Below, one piece after another: positions 24,286 to 33,209 of a stretch of DNA of 64,000 nucleotides. Source of the stretch: an uncultured Collinsella sp. (GTDB lineage Bacteria > Actinomycetota > Coriobacteriia > Coriobacteriales > Coriobacteriaceae); NCBI GenBank assembly GCA_900544135.1, contig UQTU01000009.1, positions 28,823-92,822 on the forward strand. Direction: 5' to 3'. The number at the start of each line of letters is the position of its first letter. Position 1 is the first letter of the stretch. The position numbers and the translations under genes were made by a program. The notes under the pieces were generated by a model that saw only the letters and a program-made list of their open reading frames with translations, made no database searches and had not been told where the DNA came from.

Positions 24286-25365
24286 ATGCTTAGGATCGGT
24301 CTTCTTACCAGTGGCGGCGACTGCCAAGCGCTCAACGCCACCATGCGCGGCATCGTCAAAACGCTTATGACCAATAGCGAAGAGCCTATCGAGATCTATG
24401 GTTTTGAGGACGGCTACCAGGGCCTTATCTACAGCAGGTTCCGTGTCATGACGCCCGCCGATTTTAGCGGCATCCTCACCCGTGGCGGCACCATCCTGGG
24501 CACGAGCCGCACGCCGTTCAAGCGCCTCGACATCCCCGAGGCCGACGGCGTCGAGAAGGTGCCCGCAATGGTCCACACCTATCACAAGCTGCAGCTCGAC
24601 TGCCTGTTTATGCTGGGCGGCAACGGATCCACCAAGACCGCCAACCGCCTGCGCGAAGAAGGCCTCAACGTTATCGCCCTGCCCAAGACCATCGATAACG
24701 ACACCTGGGGCACCGAGCTGACGTTTGGCTTTACGAGCGCCATCGACGTCGCCACCAAGTGCATCGACGACATCCACACCACTGCCTCGAGTCACGGCCG
24801 CGTGTTTGTCATCGAGATCATGGGCCACAAGGTCGGTTGGATTCCGCTGTATGCCGGCGTCGCGGGCGGCGCGGACGTCATCTTGATTCCCGAGATCCCC
24901 TACGACATGGACAACGTCATCAAGACCATCGAGCATCGCATGGAGACCGGCAGCCGCTTTACCATCGTAGTCGTCGCCGAGGGCGCTATCTCCAAGGAGG
25001 ACGCGGCGCTGCCCAAGAAGGAGTACAAGAAAAAGCTCGCCGAGCGCACGAGTCCGTCGATCGTCTACGACATCGCCAAGGAGATCGAGGCCAAGACTGG
25101 TCGCGAGGCCCGCGTCGCCATCCCCGGCCACACGCAGCGCGGCGGCCAACCCGACGCCCAGGACCGCATCTTTGCGACCCAGTGCGGCGTCGAGGCGGCA
25201 CTGGGGTGCCTACGCGGCGAGTTTGGCTACATGATTGCCCTGCGTGACGGCAAGATGTGCCACATGCCGCTCGAGGAGGTCGCCGGCAAGCTCAAATATG
25301 TCGACCCCCAGAGCGACCTGGTGCGCGAGGCCAAGGCGCTGGGCATCAGCTTCGGCGACGAATAG
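24286..25365 (+). CDS. pfkA: 6-phosphofructokinase (group III type)
   Basis: 359 residues. LTSGGDCQALNA and GGTILGTSR at the N-terminus; nucleotide loop GGNGST (111-116); catalytic PKTIDND (133-139); EIMGHKVGW; PGHTQRGG for fructose-6-phosphate. The residue after GGN is Gly, as in ATP enzymes, while Lys in PKTIDND (Gly in E. coli PfkA) is the pyrophosphate/actinobacterial pattern. ATP is the likelier donor, pyrophosphate is not excluded. Its last codons form the outer arm of the giant hairpin that follows. Confidence 0.9.
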   Translation: MLRIGLLTSGGDCQALNATMRGIVKTLMTNSEEPIEIYGFEDGYQGLIYSRFRVMTPADFSGILTRGGTILGTSRTPFKRLDIPEADGVEKVPAMVHTYHKLQLDCLFMLGGNGSTKTANRLREEGLNVIALPKTIDNDTWGTELTFGFTSAIDVATKCIDDIHTTASSHGRVFVIEIMGHKVGWIPLYAGVAGGADVILIPEIPYDMDNVIKTIEHRMETGSRFTIVVVAEGAISKEDAALPKKEYKKKLAERTSPSIVYDIAKEIEAKTGREARVAIPGHTQRGGQPDAQDRIFATQCGVEAALGCLRGEFGYMIALRDGKMCHMPLEEVAGKLKYVDPQSDLVREAKALGISFGDE

Positions 25366-25541
25366 CCTCGGCTGGAACTGCTCTCATCGGAGGCCCCAGG
25401 GCTTTCCTCCCAAATCGTCCTCGGACATGTCAGGACCCCGCTGCGCGCTTCGCGCGGCGGGGTCCTTCCGTCCTGCGGAAAGATTTGGGAGGAAAGCCCT
25501 GGGGCCTCCTGCGGTAACTAGGGAGGCCGAGGCTATTCGTC
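25357..25541. repeat. Long nested hairpin, family A-E, copy A
   Basis: Three nested stems. Outer: 16 bp (25357-25372/25526-25541), including the pfk stop codon. Middle: 28 bp perfect (25389-25416/25482-25509). Inner: AGGACCCCGC/GCGGGGTCCT. The internal loop between middle and inner stems is GTCCTCGGACATG on one side and CGTCCTGCGGAAA on the other; the same words recur in copies B and C. The remaining spacer to 25758 shows nothing recognised. Confidence 0.85.
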
Positions 25542-25758
25542 TTCTTGCTGCGGGTGCGTGGGCTGAGATTTTGGGATGTTGCAGGCTCTTAGCTGAGAGT
25601 GGCACTGACATTTGTCCTGAAATGGCTGGTCGTTAGGGGTTGCTACCGGTAGTTGCGGTAGGGTTGGGGCAGATTCTAACTAGAAATGGTGGTCGCTACC
25701 GGTTGTTCTCGGCATACTCGGCTCATTCGATTACGGTCACCACATGAAAGGAACTGTC

Positions 25759-26694
25759 ATGGATCTTGCGATGGCACAACGGCTCGTCGATCGCCGCAAG
25801 GCTGCCGGGCTTTCTCAGGAGGCGCTTGCCGCCCAGCTGGGTGTGAGTCGTCAGGCTGTCAGTAAATGGGAGCGCAGCGAATCCTCTCCCGATACCGATA
25901 ACCTTATTGCGCTCGCCGCGCTGTATGGCGTGTCGCTGGATGAGCTGCTGTATGGGGAGGCGGTGGATAGCACTGACGACTCGCAGGCTGATGATGAGGC
26001 GCAGAACAGCAACGCCGGCACCAAAGCTTCAGATAAGGCTGAGGAGGCTGAGGCTTCTACTGAACACGCTGATTGCAGCGATAAGCCACTTGTCGATATT
26101 TCCCTCGCGCGCGGCATCCACGTTATTGACCCCAACAAAGGCGAAGAGGTTCATGTTGGCTGGAATGGCATCCATGTGGCTAACGAGCGCAAGGGTGAAG
26201 AGGTCCATGTGGGGCCAGGCGGATTGCATATCGATACGCTTGAGGACGATGGACATAGTGTGCATACCAATGACGACGGCACCGTCACCATCGACGGCGA
26301 GACGTTTTCCAGCTGGAAGGAAGCACACGACAAGCTCGACCATCACGGCAAGCATTTCCACACCAAGGTCGGACGTGCATGGAACAAATTCCCCTTCCCT
26401 GCGCTTGTCGCCCTCGCCTATCTGGTGCTCGGCATTGTCTACGGCACATGGGCTACGGGACTCTTCCTCGTCTTTCTGATTCCCGTCTATTACGCGCTTG
26501 GCGACTTTATCGACCAACGCCACTTATCTAAGCTGATCGATGTCGTCTATTCAGCCAGTGCCGAGGCATGGTTCCTCTACATGTGGCTCTGCCTGGGGCA
26601 GCCCCATCCCGCCTGGGTAATCCTCATCACCGTCCCGGTCGTAAAAGCACTCATGCGTTGGTGCCGTAAACAATGGAAGCATCGCAAGCAATAG
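25759..26694 (+). CDS. XRE-family regulator with C-terminal membrane segment
   Basis: 311 residues from the ATG behind SD AAAGGA. The helix-turn-helix covers about 3-58 (GLSQEALAAQLGVSRQAVSKWERSESSPDTDNLIALAALYG). An acidic linker follows, then near-repeats around GEEVHVGWNGIHV and GEEVHVGPGGLHI (about 118-160). Two or three hydrophobic helices end it. A membrane-tethered DNA-binding protein; signal unknown. It is convergent with the FtsX-type gene, which may be coincidental. Confidence 0.82.
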   Translation: MDLAMAQRLVDRRKAAGLSQEALAAQLGVSRQAVSKWERSESSPDTDNLIALAALYGVSLDELLYGEAVDSTDDSQADDEAQNSNAGTKASDKAEEAEASTEHADCSDKPLVDISLARGIHVIDPNKGEEVHVGWNGIHVANERKGEEVHVGPGGLHIDTLEDDGHSVHTNDDGTVTIDGETFSSWKEAHDKLDHHGKHFHTKVGRAWNKFPFPALVALAYLVLGIVYGTWATGLFLVFLIPVYYALGDFIDQRHLSKLIDVVYSASAEAWFLYMWLCLGQPHPAWVILITVPVVKALMRWCRKQWKHRKQ

Positions 26695-26716
26695 ATGCGG
26701 CGTTTGCCCAGATAAA

Positions 26717-26752
26717 ACCTGCCAAAATAAACCTGTCCCTTTTTGGCAGGTT
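26717..26752. repeat. Dispersed CTGTCCC-loop hairpin, ACCTGCC copy
   Basis: AACCTGCCAAAA and TTTTTGGCAGGTT around loop TAAACCTGTCCC. The right arm touches the stop codon of the ABC permease (26751-26753). It probably ends both convergent genes. Confidence 0.82.
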
Positions 26753-29516
26753 ACTCGGCACTCTTGAGGGCGCCGACCATGTCGATCTTGTTGAGGGTAC
26801 GATTGGTGGCGAGATTGACGATAAACGTAAAGCCAAAGGAAAGCACCACGGCGAGCACGTAGCTTAGCGGCTCGACCTCGACGTCAAAGTACAGCGACGG
26901 CATCTGCAAAATGTAGGTAAAGCTCTCGGCCAGCAAGCCGCCTAGCGGCACGCCCAGAGCGGCGCCAATCGCCGTGAGAATCAACGTCTCCTTGTTGACG
27001 TAATGGTGCACCTCACCACGGCGGAAGCCCAGCACCTTGATGGTCGCCAGCTCGCGTTCGCGCTCGGAGATGTTGGTGTTGGACAGCGTAAACACCACCA
27101 CAAACGACAGACACGCTGCCATAAAGGTCACGAGCACCACGACCGAATTGATAATCGTAAAGTTCGCTTCATAGTTTTCCCAATGCTCGGCCGTACTCGA
27201 AATCGTGAGCCAGCCGTCACTCTTAAGATTCTTGCTAAACGCAATCTGGTCGGCCGACGAACCCTTAAGCAGCACAAAGACGCCGTTAAGGCGTGCGCTT
27301 CGACCGAACGCGCGCTCATAGGTGCCCTGAGTCATATAAAGCGTGTTGCCCAGATAGTTGAGCGAAATGTCGCTGACTTTGACCTTGGCAACGTTGAGCG
27401 ACGAATCCTGGACGTGTGCTGTATCGCCCGGCTGAATCCCCAGCACCAGCTGTGAACTCTTGCTCAGATACACATCTCCGTCACGCAAAGACAGCGGCTC
27501 TTTGGACTCATCCTCAAGGCGAACGTAATTGCCCAAGTCACCCGTGCGGTCATCGGGCACCACGATCAGCTGCACGGTCTCGCTCTTGCCGCCAAACGTA
27601 AAGGTGACGTTGTCGGTCATAATCGGCAGGGTCGAGGTCGCGGTCACGTTGGAATCATTGGCCGCGCTGCGCTCATCCAATGCCGCGCACGTCTGAGTAA
27701 AGTCGTCGGGATTGGCGACCGCCAGCAGGTCGTAGCGCGTGATATGCCCGTACTGTTTGGGCGAAAGCGCCACCGACGTGTCACGGATGCCCATGCCGCA
27801 GATCACGAGCGCCGTGCAGCCGGCGATACCGAAGATGGTCATAAAGGCGCGCTTTTTATAGCGGAATAGGTTGCGTGCTGCCACCTTGTTCAAAAAGCCC
27901 ATACGGTGCCAGATAAAGCCGATGCGCTCGAGCAAGATACGCGAGCCGGCGCGCGGGGCCTTGGGACGCATAAGCGAGGCTGGGGTCTCGACCATCTCGT
28001 GGCGGCAGGCGATAATCGTAGCGCCCACCACGCCCACGGCAAACAGCGCCACCGACACGAGCGACGACACGATGTCGTACGAAAGCAGCATCTGGGGCAG
28101 TGAGTACATGTCGTCGAACACCGTAAACAGGAACAGCGGCAGGCCCACAAATCCGATGATGTTGCCGAGCACGCCGCCGATCAGACACGCCCACAGTGCG
28201 TAGTCTACGTATTTGGACAGGATACGCCCGCGTGAATAGCCGAGCGCCTTGTACAGGCCAATGAGCGTGCGCTCTTCCTCGACCATACGCGTGGCGGTGG
28301 TAAGGCTGATGAGCACGGCGACGATAAAGAAGATAAACGGGAACACCGTGGCGATGGCCTCAATTGACGAGCTATCGCTCTCGACGCTCGAGTAGCTTGC
28401 GATGTTACCGCGGTCCTGGATGTACCAAGTGCATTCGCCCAGATCGGAAAGCTCGGCGCGGGCATCGGCGAATTGTTGGTTGGCGGCGGCGCGGCGCTGG
28501 TCCAACTCGGCCTGAGCCTGGACGCGCTCCTCGCTGCCCTCGGCCATACGGTCGATGTTGCCCTGTTCAATCCCAAAGAGCATATTCGCCTGGCGTTCGG
28601 CCGCATCTAAGCTTGCCGGCGTGTCAACCGTCAACTCCTGAGCACGTGCCTTCTCACGCTCCTCGCGGATCTTCTCGATATTGCCCTTGACCTCGTTGAT
28701 CTTTGTCGTGTAGGCATCCGAATAGGAGTTGAGGCTCTTGGCTCCCTCGACGATCACGTGGACCGAGGAGTAGGAAGAAGACGTCGCGGCATCCTCGCTC
28801 ACATAGAACTTATAGTCCGCCGCCGAAGCAGCGCGAAAGGCGTTGACTGACGAGTCGGAGCTCACATCAGTGGGATCGAGGACCTCGGCCGTAATGGTGT
28901 AATCGCCCGCGGCAAACTGATCCTTGGCGCTTTGGTTGGACGAGTTCGCGTCATTGGCGGCAAAACTCACCGTATCGCCGAGCTTTTTACCCGAAGCCTT
29001 CAGGAACTTCGAAGTCACCGCGACCTCATCGGCACTCTCGGGCAAATCGCCGTTCACCAGCACCGGCTGATCGATGTTCTCCTTGGAGAGACTTTGCACG
29101 ACCACGCGCTCGCGCGTTGTGCCCACGGCGGTGTAAGCGGTCTCGGTGTAGATGCCCTCGGCCGTCTCGACGCCGTCGACCTCTTGGATAGCCGCAAGAT
29201 CGTCGCGCGTAAGGCCATAGGTCGACTGCACGTTAATGTCATAAACATTCTGCTGGTCAAAGTAGGCATCGACCGAATCGCACAGATCCTCACAACCCGC
29301 CTTAAGGCCGCACATCACGCTCACGCCGAGCGCGGTGATGACCACGATAGACAAGAAGCGTTTGAGGCTGCCGCGGATTGTGCGGTAGATGCCACGGCGA
29401 AACACCGTCGGCACCATATCGTTTGAGCTTTGGGCCGTACGGTAGGTCGCGAACTCCCGGTCGCGACCCGCGTGCTCCGTATCGTGGTTTTGGCTGTTTT
29501 GGCGGTCCTGGTCCAT
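26751..29516 (-). CDS. ABC transporter permease, MacB/FtsX type
   Basis: About 921 residues. One helix near 30-60, a large extracytoplasmic region with a coiled coil (about 240-330), then FtsX helices (SIEAIATVFPFIFFIVAVLISLTTATRMVEEERTLIGLYKALGYSRG). A second soluble part is followed by another FtsX module (NTNISERERELATIKVLGFRRGEVHHYVNKE). This long two-module layout is common in Gram-positive exporters and mechanotransmission ABC systems. The start ATG at 29516 lies 5 bp beyond the ATPase stop; an overlapping GTG at 29528 is possible. It works with the upstream ATPase. Confidence 0.9.
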   Translation of the reverse strand: MDQDRQNSQNHDTEHAGRDREFATYRTAQSSNDMVPTVFRRGIYRTIRGSLKRFLSIVVITALGVSVMCGLKAGCEDLCDSVDAYFDQQNVYDINVQSTYGLTRDDLAAIQEVDGVETAEGIYTETAYTAVGTTRERVVVQSLSKENIDQPVLVNGDLPESADEVAVTSKFLKASGKKLGDTVSFAANDANSSNQSAKDQFAAGDYTITAEVLDPTDVSSDSSVNAFRAASAADYKFYVSEDAATSSSYSSVHVIVEGAKSLNSYSDAYTTKINEVKGNIEKIREEREKARAQELTVDTPASLDAAERQANMLFGIEQGNIDRMAEGSEERVQAQAELDQRRAAANQQFADARAELSDLGECTWYIQDRGNIASYSSVESDSSSIEAIATVFPFIFFIVAVLISLTTATRMVEEERTLIGLYKALGYSRGRILSKYVDYALWACLIGGVLGNIIGFVGLPLFLFTVFDDMYSLPQMLLSYDIVSSLVSVALFAVGVVGATIIACRHEMVETPASLMRPKAPRAGSRILLERIGFIWHRMGFLNKVAARNLFRYKKRAFMTIFGIAGCTALVICGMGIRDTSVALSPKQYGHITRYDLLAVANPDDFTQTCAALDERSAANDSNVTATSTLPIMTDNVTFTFGGKSETVQLIVVPDDRTGDLGNYVRLEDESKEPLSLRDGDVYLSKSSQLVLGIQPGDTAHVQDSSLNVAKVKVSDISLNYLGNTLYMTQGTYERAFGRSARLNGVFVLLKGSSADQIAFSKNLKSDGWLTISSTAEHWENYEANFTIINSVVVLVTFMAACLSFVVVFTLSNTNISERERELATIKVLGFRRGEVHHYVNKETLILTAIGAALGVPLGGLLAESFTYILQMPSLYFDVEVEPLSYVLAVVLSFGFTFIVNLATNRTLNKIDMVGALKSAE

Positions 29517-29521
29517 GGGCG

Positions 29522-30223
<702 letters not shown>

Positions 30224-30273
30224 CGATCGGTTCCCATCTGGTCGGATAACTCTTTAGTATTACCCATTTCACG

Positions 30274-30310
30274 CCGACCAAAAAGGGACAGGTTCATTTT
30301 GGCAGGTTTT
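30274..30310. repeat. Dispersed CTGTCCC-loop hairpin, inverted copy
   Basis: Minus-strand reading: ACCTGCCAAAA, loop TGAACCTGTCCC, TTTTTGGTCGG. One stem pair is mismatched. Unlike the others it lies upstream of a gene (the ABC ATPase). Confidence 0.7.
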
Positions 30311-30424
30311 ATATGGGGGAACGACAGCCATAGATGAGGCGCCGGGGAGGCAGAGAAATCATCGACGGGGTCAGGCCGACCGCCAAACACAACGCACGCA
30401 TCTCTATCTGTCAGCCGAATCATT

Positions 30425-30438
30425 CGAACAACTGTTCG
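30425..30438. promoter_or_regulatory. LexA (SOS) box
   Basis: CGAACAACTGTTCG is an exact CGAAC-N4-GTTCG site, the LexA consensus of Gram-positives and Actinobacteria. It lies 57 bp before the GyrI-like start, next to TATGAT-type -10 sequences at 30443-30453, where LexA would block transcription. Confidence 0.72.
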
Positions 30439-30494
30439 TTTCTATGATATGATTCCACTATCTAAGTAGGCCAATACGCAGAAAGGCGGCCAAC

Positions 30495-31133
30495 ATGGCG
30501 TTCGACTTTAAGAAGGAATGCAAGGAGCTCTACAAACCTGCAAGCAAGCCGAGCATCGTAACTGTCCCGCCTATGAGCTACGTTGCCGTTCGCGGAAAGG
30601 GCGACCCAAATACCGAAGGTGGCGAGTATCAAAACGCCCTGCCGCTGCTTTACGGCATCGCCTATACCGTCAAGATGTCGAAGAAAGGCTCAAGGAGTAT
30701 CAAGGGCTATTTCGACTTTGTGGTACCGCCGCTCGAGGGTTTCTGGTGGCAAGACTCCCCGAGCGGCGACATCGATTATGTACGCAAGGACGATTTCAAC
30801 TTTATCTCGTGCATTCGCCTGCCCGATTTCGTCACCCGAGATGGCTTTGACTGGGCAGTCGCGGAAGCCACGACCAAAAAGAAACTGGACTTTTCTGCCG
30901 TCGAGCTGCTTAAAGTTGACGAGGGTCTCTGCGTTCAATGCATGCACACCGGGCCCTACGACAACGAACCGGCGACCGTAGACGCTATGCATGAATACAT
31001 GACCGAGCAGGGCTATGTCCCCGACTTCTCAGGCACCCGTTTCCATCACGAAATCTATCTCTCCGATCCACGCAAATGTGCACCGGAGAAACTTAAGACC
31101 GTGGTTCGTCATCCTATCAAGCGCGCTGAATAG
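30495..31133 (+). CDS. GyrI-like domain protein
   Basis: 212 residues matching the GyrI-like small-molecule-binding family: PPMSYVAVRGKGDPNTEGGEY near 25-45, ISCIRLPDFV, VQCMHTGPYDNEPATVDAMHEYMTEQGY and the closing FHHEIYLSDPRKCAPEKLKTVVRHPI. SbmC/GyrI of E. coli is itself SOS-induced, so the LexA box upstream fits a damage-response role. SD AAAGGCGG. Single gene. Confidence 0.85.
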   Translation: MAFDFKKECKELYKPASKPSIVTVPPMSYVAVRGKGDPNTEGGEYQNALPLLYGIAYTVKMSKKGSRSIKGYFDFVVPPLEGFWWQDSPSGDIDYVRKDDFNFISCIRLPDFVTRDGFDWAVAEATTKKKLDFSAVELLKVDEGLCVQCMHTGPYDNEPATVDAMHEYMTEQGYVPDFSGTRFHHEIYLSDPRKCAPEKLKTVVRHPIKRAE

Positions 31134-31206
31134 CGTGGAGCGTCATTTCACGCGCTAGGTTTTAAGCCAGCCAACCAGCCGCCTCCTAGACCGTCCGGTA
31201 ATTATC

Positions 31207-31233
31207 TTGACGCGGCCCGTCGCATCTTATAAG
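31207..31233 (+). promoter_or_regulatory. Possible promoter of the abi leader
   Basis: TTGACG (31207-31212) and TATAAG (31228-31233); the spacer of 15 bp is short. It would start an RNA just before the pseudoknot-capable leader. Confidence 0.35.
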
Positions 31234-31246
31234 TTTGTTTTGCTAA

Positions 31247-31302
31247 AGCTGGAAAGCCTCTCAACGATGCGCAACTCCAGCTCTTTTTCTATCAAGAGGC
31301 TT
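31247..31302 (+). ncRNA. Pseudoknot-capable leader upstream of the Abi_2 gene
   Basis: Two interleaved pairings: AGCTGGA (31247-31253) with TCCAGCT (31276-31282), then CTTTTTCT; and AAGCCTCT (31254-31261) with AGAGGCTT (31295-31302). The second covers the SD two bases before the ATG. The order A-B-A'-B' gives either a pseudoknot or a switch between a terminator-like hairpin and SD sequestration. A conserved RNA (abiF motif) is known upstream of such genes; identity is not established here. Confidence 0.5.
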
Positions 31303-31304
31303 AA

Positions 31305-31754
31305 ATGAAATACCGGAAGTCGCGGATATCCATCAACGAACAAATAGCACTATTGACAGAATACAGGGGTCTTAAGTGCTCTGATCAAAGCGAACTCGAG
31401 CGAGCTTTGGTCGAAGTCGGCCACTACAGACTGTCGGCCTACTGGTTTCCCTACAAAACCAAATGCAAGTCCGGGATTACCATCTTTCGCGAAGGCACAA
31501 CATTCGAAACCATCATCTACACGTATGAATTTGACCGAGCCCTCCGGCAGTTAATGTTTGATGCGGTCGGCAGAATTGAGATCTACCTCAAAAGCAGCAT
31601 TGCCTATCTTGCCTCTGAGGAACGCAGGCCTTTCTGTTACCCAGATGTCGCCATAACGAGGCTCAACTCGGCATGTCCATCGCGCTTTGCGCCGCGCTGG
31701 GCTACGCAGCCGTCTTTGGCAGCGCCACCAATACGCTGCTCGCACCCATCCTGA
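31305..31754 (+). pseudogene. Abi_2 (AbiD/F-like) abortive-infection gene, 3'-truncated
   Basis: The first about 115 codons are clearly Abi_2: RISINEQIALLTEYRGL, VGHYRLSAYWFPYK, FETIIYTYEFDRALRQLMFDAVGRIEIYLKSSIAYL. The family is normally about 300 residues, with the HEPN R-X4-6-H RNase motif further on. From about codon 116 the frame reads out-of-frame chloride channel DNA (ending SCPSRFAPRWATQPSLAAPPIRCSHPS), so the catalytic half is gone. A deletion apparently joined it to the clc remnant. Probably inactive. Confidence 0.82.
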
Positions 31755-31867
31755 TTGGCTGCGAAGTCTTCGGCTTTGGCGACTTGCCGAAGTTCTTTAT
31801 TGTCTGCGTCGTGGCTTACCTGTTCAACATGGATAAGTCGATCTACGCCCTGCAGAAGCGGGCGTAG
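31655..31867 (+). pseudogene. C-terminal remnant of a CLC chloride channel
   Basis: In a frame different from the abi fragment, NEAQLGMSIALCAALGYAAVFGSATNTLLAPILIGCEVFG runs to YLFNMDKSIYALQKRA and a stop. This is the last about 70 residues of a ClC-family protein (NEAQLG... to FNGNKSIY). No 5' portion is present in the window. The junction with the abi fragment lies at about 31630-31655. Confidence 0.8.
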
Positions 31868-31931
31868 ATGGATGTCCAAGCAGGTGGTCTCAACCGGAAA
31901 CGGCGTCTTGGCTATGCAAAGTGCTCGAACG

Positions 31932-32510
31932 TTATTCCTCGTACGCGCCCTCAAGCCGGAGCAGCCACTCCTTACGGTCGAGGCCGCCGGCATATCCGTT
32001 AAGCGAGCCGTCGGCCGCGACCACGCGATGGCACGGCACGATAATCGAAATGGGATTACGCGCGACCGCGGCCCCCACGGCACGGGGAGACACAACGGGT
32101 GCTTCGTTTCCCGGTACACGATGTCGAGCCGCAACACGCTGGGCGATCTCACCATACGTAGCGACCTCGCCACGCGGGATAGAAAGCAGCTCAAACCAAA
32201 CCTCACGCTGAAACGCCGTGCCAATCATATGCAACGGCGGCGTAAACCGAGGCTCCTGCCCCGCAAAATAAGCATTCAGCCAAGCCCAAGAACGCTCAAG
32301 CACCGAAGATGCCGCGCCATTTGCCGGACTCACCGAAGACATCCCACCGGTACCAGAAACCGCATCGGCACCTACGACATACTCCGCATCCTCTTTGAGC
32401 AGCGTAGAGCCAAAGTGCTCCTGACCCTCAAACCAAAGCCCCGTCAAACCGCGGCCATCAGCGGCAAGCAAGATTTCGCCCAAAGGCGAAGCAAACGTCG
32501 TCGTGACCAC
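31932..32510 (-). CDS. ogt: Methylated-DNA-[protein]-cysteine S-methyltransferase
   Basis: 192 residues. Active-site motif IIVPCHRVVAADGSLNGYAGG with the acceptor Cys; DNA-binding helix GEVATYGEIAQRVAARH; N-terminal domain TTFASPLGEILLAADGRGL. It repairs O6-alkylguanine in a suicide reaction. Monocistronic. SD AAAGGAG. Confidence 0.95.
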   Translation of the reverse strand: MVTTTFASPLGEILLAADGRGLTGLWFEGQEHFGSTLLKEDAEYVVGADAVSGTGGMSSVSPANGAASSVLERSWAWLNAYFAGQEPRFTPPLHMIGTAFQREVWFELLSIPRGEVATYGEIAQRVAARHRVPGNEAPVVSPRAVGAAVARNPISIIVPCHRVVAADGSLNGYAGGLDRKEWLLRLEGAYEE

Positions 32511-32677
32511 CAGCGGCTCCTTTCAAAACTCCGCAACATAATACCGCGAATTGTGCAAACAACCCCCGCAGATACGTCCGGGCGGGCTCGCAATTACTTC
32601 AGCGAGGCTGTTTTTCCCAATCAAGCGAAGAAGACGCGGGGCTTCGACGCCAGAGCGGTACCCCCGCCAGCTGAGCT

Positions 32678-32848
32678 CTAATACTTTTCCCGAGAAGTGA
32701 ACGAGTAAAAACGAAGCCCCGGAGCATCCACACCTTTAGACCGCAAAACCGCAGGATTCGCACTGCAAAACCGCAGGAAATAGCGGTCAAAATATGCCAA
32801 TGCTTCGGGGGTCCAAATAAGGTCGTTCACTTCTCGGGAAAGTATTAG
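32678..32848. repeat. Long inverted repeat, element F
   Basis: Arms of 27 and 26 nt (32678-32704 and 32823-32848; CTAATACTTT...GAACGA) match except for one extra T. Inner arms CCCCGGAGCAT/ATGC...CTTCGGGG pair imperfectly. The interior holds GCAAAACCGCAGGA twice. It lies in the 700-bp gene-free stretch 32511-33209. Confidence 0.8.
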
Positions 32849-32866
32849 ACCTCGATTCGCACCAAG

Positions 32867-32963
32867 CCCAAAGTCACCCCAGGCAGCAGGCGCGAAGCGC
32901 CGCAGCTGCCGGCCGCGCCCCAAAGTCCCGCATGGCGGCAGGCGCGAAGCGCCGAGGCCGCCG
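32867..32963. repeat. Imperfect tandem repeat of about 45 bp
   Basis: Two copies starting CCCAAAGTC (32867 and 32919), each containing GGCAGCAGGCGCGAAGCGCCG or GGCGGCAGGCGCGAAGCGCCG-like sequence, i.e. a GGCGCGAAGCGCC hairpin. No function recognised. Confidence 0.7.
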
Positions 32964-33065
32964 CCGGAACCAGGGCCCGCAACAGCCACGTGCCCCCCCA
33001 CATCAGCCCAGCGGCCCCAACCAACAACGGCCCCATCGCAGACCGCTCGCAGCAGCGTCACCACA

Positions 33066-33195
33066 GGCGGGGGCCGGGCTTAGTTTTCAGAACACTCCGC
33101 AGACCAGTGTGGCGCCTTGTCCGCGGCTCCGAAGGAGCAGGACAAGGCGCCACACATGGTCGAGGACGTTCTGAAAACTAAGCCCGGCCCCCGCC
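33066..33195. repeat. Long nested hairpin, family A-E, copy D
   Basis: Middle stem 28 bp perfect (33066-33093/33168-33195). Inner stem 16 bp (33107-33122/33140-33155) capped by GGCTCCGAAGGAGC. Internal loop words GTCCTCGACCAT and GGTCTGCGGAGT (minus strand) are variants of those in A-C. It follows the asd stop by 14 bp; the outer flanks pair only weakly. Confidence 0.8.
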
Positions 33196-33209
33196 GGACA
33201 GGTCCACCG

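Noticed and set aside
24286..25365. Pyrophosphate-dependent phosphofructokinase
   Set aside because: Lys in PKTIDND fits, but the nucleotide loop GGNGST has Gly where pyrophosphate enzymes carry Asp; ATP use is more likely.
32845..33036. Hydrophobic small protein on the minus strand
   Set aside because: The frame is made of the tandem GGCGCGAAGCGCC repeat and has no SD; low-complexity GC sequence explains it.
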